Assembly (NCBI RefSeq): GCF_023898865.1 | Contig: NZ_JAGSOV010000061.1 | Coordinates: 1 to 64,000 of the forward strand | Direction: 5' to 3' | Length of the DNA: 64,000 bases | DNA from: Pseudonocardia humida | GTDB lineage: Bacteria > Actinomycetota > Actinomycetes > Mycobacteriales > Pseudonocardiaceae | Shown here: positions 63,435-64,000 of the stretch, in pieces | Layout of the letters: each line of letters opens with the position of its first letter | Position numbering within the stretch: the stretch's first letter is position 1 | Position numbers and translations under genes: made by a program | Notes under the pieces: model-generated | The model's input: only the letters and a program-made list of their open reading frames with translations | Told to the model about the DNA's origin: nothing | Databases searched by the model: none

Positions 63435-63926
63435 ATGGCCACCGCCGAGGATCTCGACCGCGCTACCGACTCCCGGTGGGACTGGGTCGCCGAGCACACC
63501 CGCACCTACCTGGCGTCGGGTGGCGCCGAGGGACACGAGAACGGCGGGGTGCTCACGCTCGTGCTCGCCACGACCGGACGCCGGACCGGCCGGCCGCGCC
63601 GCACCTGCCTGATCTACGGCACCTCCGGCGGCGAGTACGTCGTCGTCGCCTCGAAAGGGGGTGCCGACGAGGACCCCGCGTGGTTCAAGAACCTCCTGGC
63701 GAACCCGAGTGTCGGGGTGCAGGTCGGCCCCCACCGGTTCACCGCTCACGCCCGGGTCGCGTCCGCGGCCGAGCGCGAACCCCTCTGGACCCGGATGGCG
63801 CAGATCTTCCCCCTCTACGACGACTACGCGCAGAAGACCGACCGCACGATCCCGGTCGTCCTGCTCACCCCGCAGACCGAACCTCGCGAGCCCCGCACCG
63901 GTCGTTCCGACCCCGCGTCCGACTGA
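63435..63926 (+). CDS. Ddn-like deazaflavin (F420)-dependent nitroreductase family protein
   Basis: 163 residues; ATG 63435 with GGAAGG upstream. TTGRRTGRPRRTCLIYGTSGGEYVVVASKGG, then DPAWFKNLLANPSVGVQVG and QKTDRTIPVVLL, are the family marks of Ddn/F420-dependent quinone reductases. The Tyr near residue 130 (YDDYAQKT) is in the position of the Ddn active-site Tyr. It reduces quinones or nitro compounds with F420H2 in relatives. No F420 biosynthesis gene is nearby. Confidence 0.88.
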   Translation: MATAEDLDRATDSRWDWVAEHTRTYLASGGAEGHENGGVLTLVLATTGRRTGRPRRTCLIYGTSGGEYVVVASKGGADEDPAWFKNLLANPSVGVQVGPHRFTAHARVASAAEREPLWTRMAQIFPLYDDYAQKTDRTIPVVLLTPQTEPREPRTGRSDPASD

Positions 63927-64000
63927 CATCGCGTCTGCCGATCCGCCCACCGTGCACGAAGACCGGCGTGCTGATCGTGCCCGCGCTCCGGGACGGTGAT

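Overview
The window is GC-rich throughout, with strong third-position GC bias, frequent GTG starts, GGAGG-type ribosome sites, many 4-base ATGA/GTGA gene overlaps and several probable leaderless starts. Together with LAL/LuxR, MarR, LacI and GntR regulators, an F420 (Ddn-type) reductase-like protein and a DUF574 methyltransferase, this points to a soil actinobacterium of the Pseudonocardia/Amycolatopsis kind. This is inference: no rRNA or marker gene is present. It reads as chromosomal accessory sequence: catabolic operons, transporters and regulators, with several decayed genes. I saw no tRNA, rRNA, CRISPR array, phage module or intact insertion sequence.

Layout. 1-6.2 kb: the start of a gene running off the left edge, a ketopantoate-reductase remnant, a receiver-PP2C phosphatase divergent from a stand-alone CheB-type esterase, a YegI/TerY-P-type kinase-like membrane protein, and two small membrane proteins. 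6.2-11.5 kb: a three-gene flavoenzyme operon (alpha/beta-hydrolase fold lacking its catalytic Ser and His, berberine-bridge-type oxidase, FAD monooxygenase) below a LuxR regulator. 11.5-16.2 kb: a small protein, a two-domain ABM protein, a 928-residue TIR-transmembrane-WD40 protein and a broken secreted-protein gene. 16.2-22.5 kb: a Liv-type ABC importer with a LigM/DesA-like tetrahydrofolate O-demethylase, suggesting use of methoxylated aromatics. 22.9-34.2 kb: a large carboxylic-acid operon (2-hydroxyacid dehydrogenase, tartrate/malate-type dehydrogenase, AtuA-like protein, DUF4387, FAD dehydrogenase, Fe3+-type ABC importer, esterase) facing a GntR/FCD repressor across a legible promoter-operator.

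34.3-49.0 kb: small membrane and SnoaL-like proteins, DUF808, a GSA-aminomutase-like enzyme with an LAL regulator, two frameshifted genes, two NAD-dependent epimerase/NmrA-like proteins, an SDR plus intradiol dioxygenase pair facing a MarR gene, a DUF574 methyltransferase and an IS5-type transposase scrap. 48.0-50.0 kb: a DHA2-type MFS exporter and its divergent MarR regulator separated by a phased operator array. 50.1-59.7 kb: a LacI-controlled sugar operon (Rbs-type importer with two permeases, mandelate-racemase-type dehydratase, GMC oxidoreductase fused to a gluconate-dehydrogenase subunit-3-like domain). 59.9-63.9 kb: a second MarR/MFS pair whose start codons lie in one palindrome, then a hydrolase, a RibD-like reductase and a Ddn-like protein.

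The recurring plan is one transporter plus two or three oxidoreductases under a dedicated repressor with a visible operator. The parts least explained by known systems are the AtuA/DUF4387 operon, the catalytically depleted hydrolase in the flavoenzyme operon, and the TIR-WD40 membrane protein.
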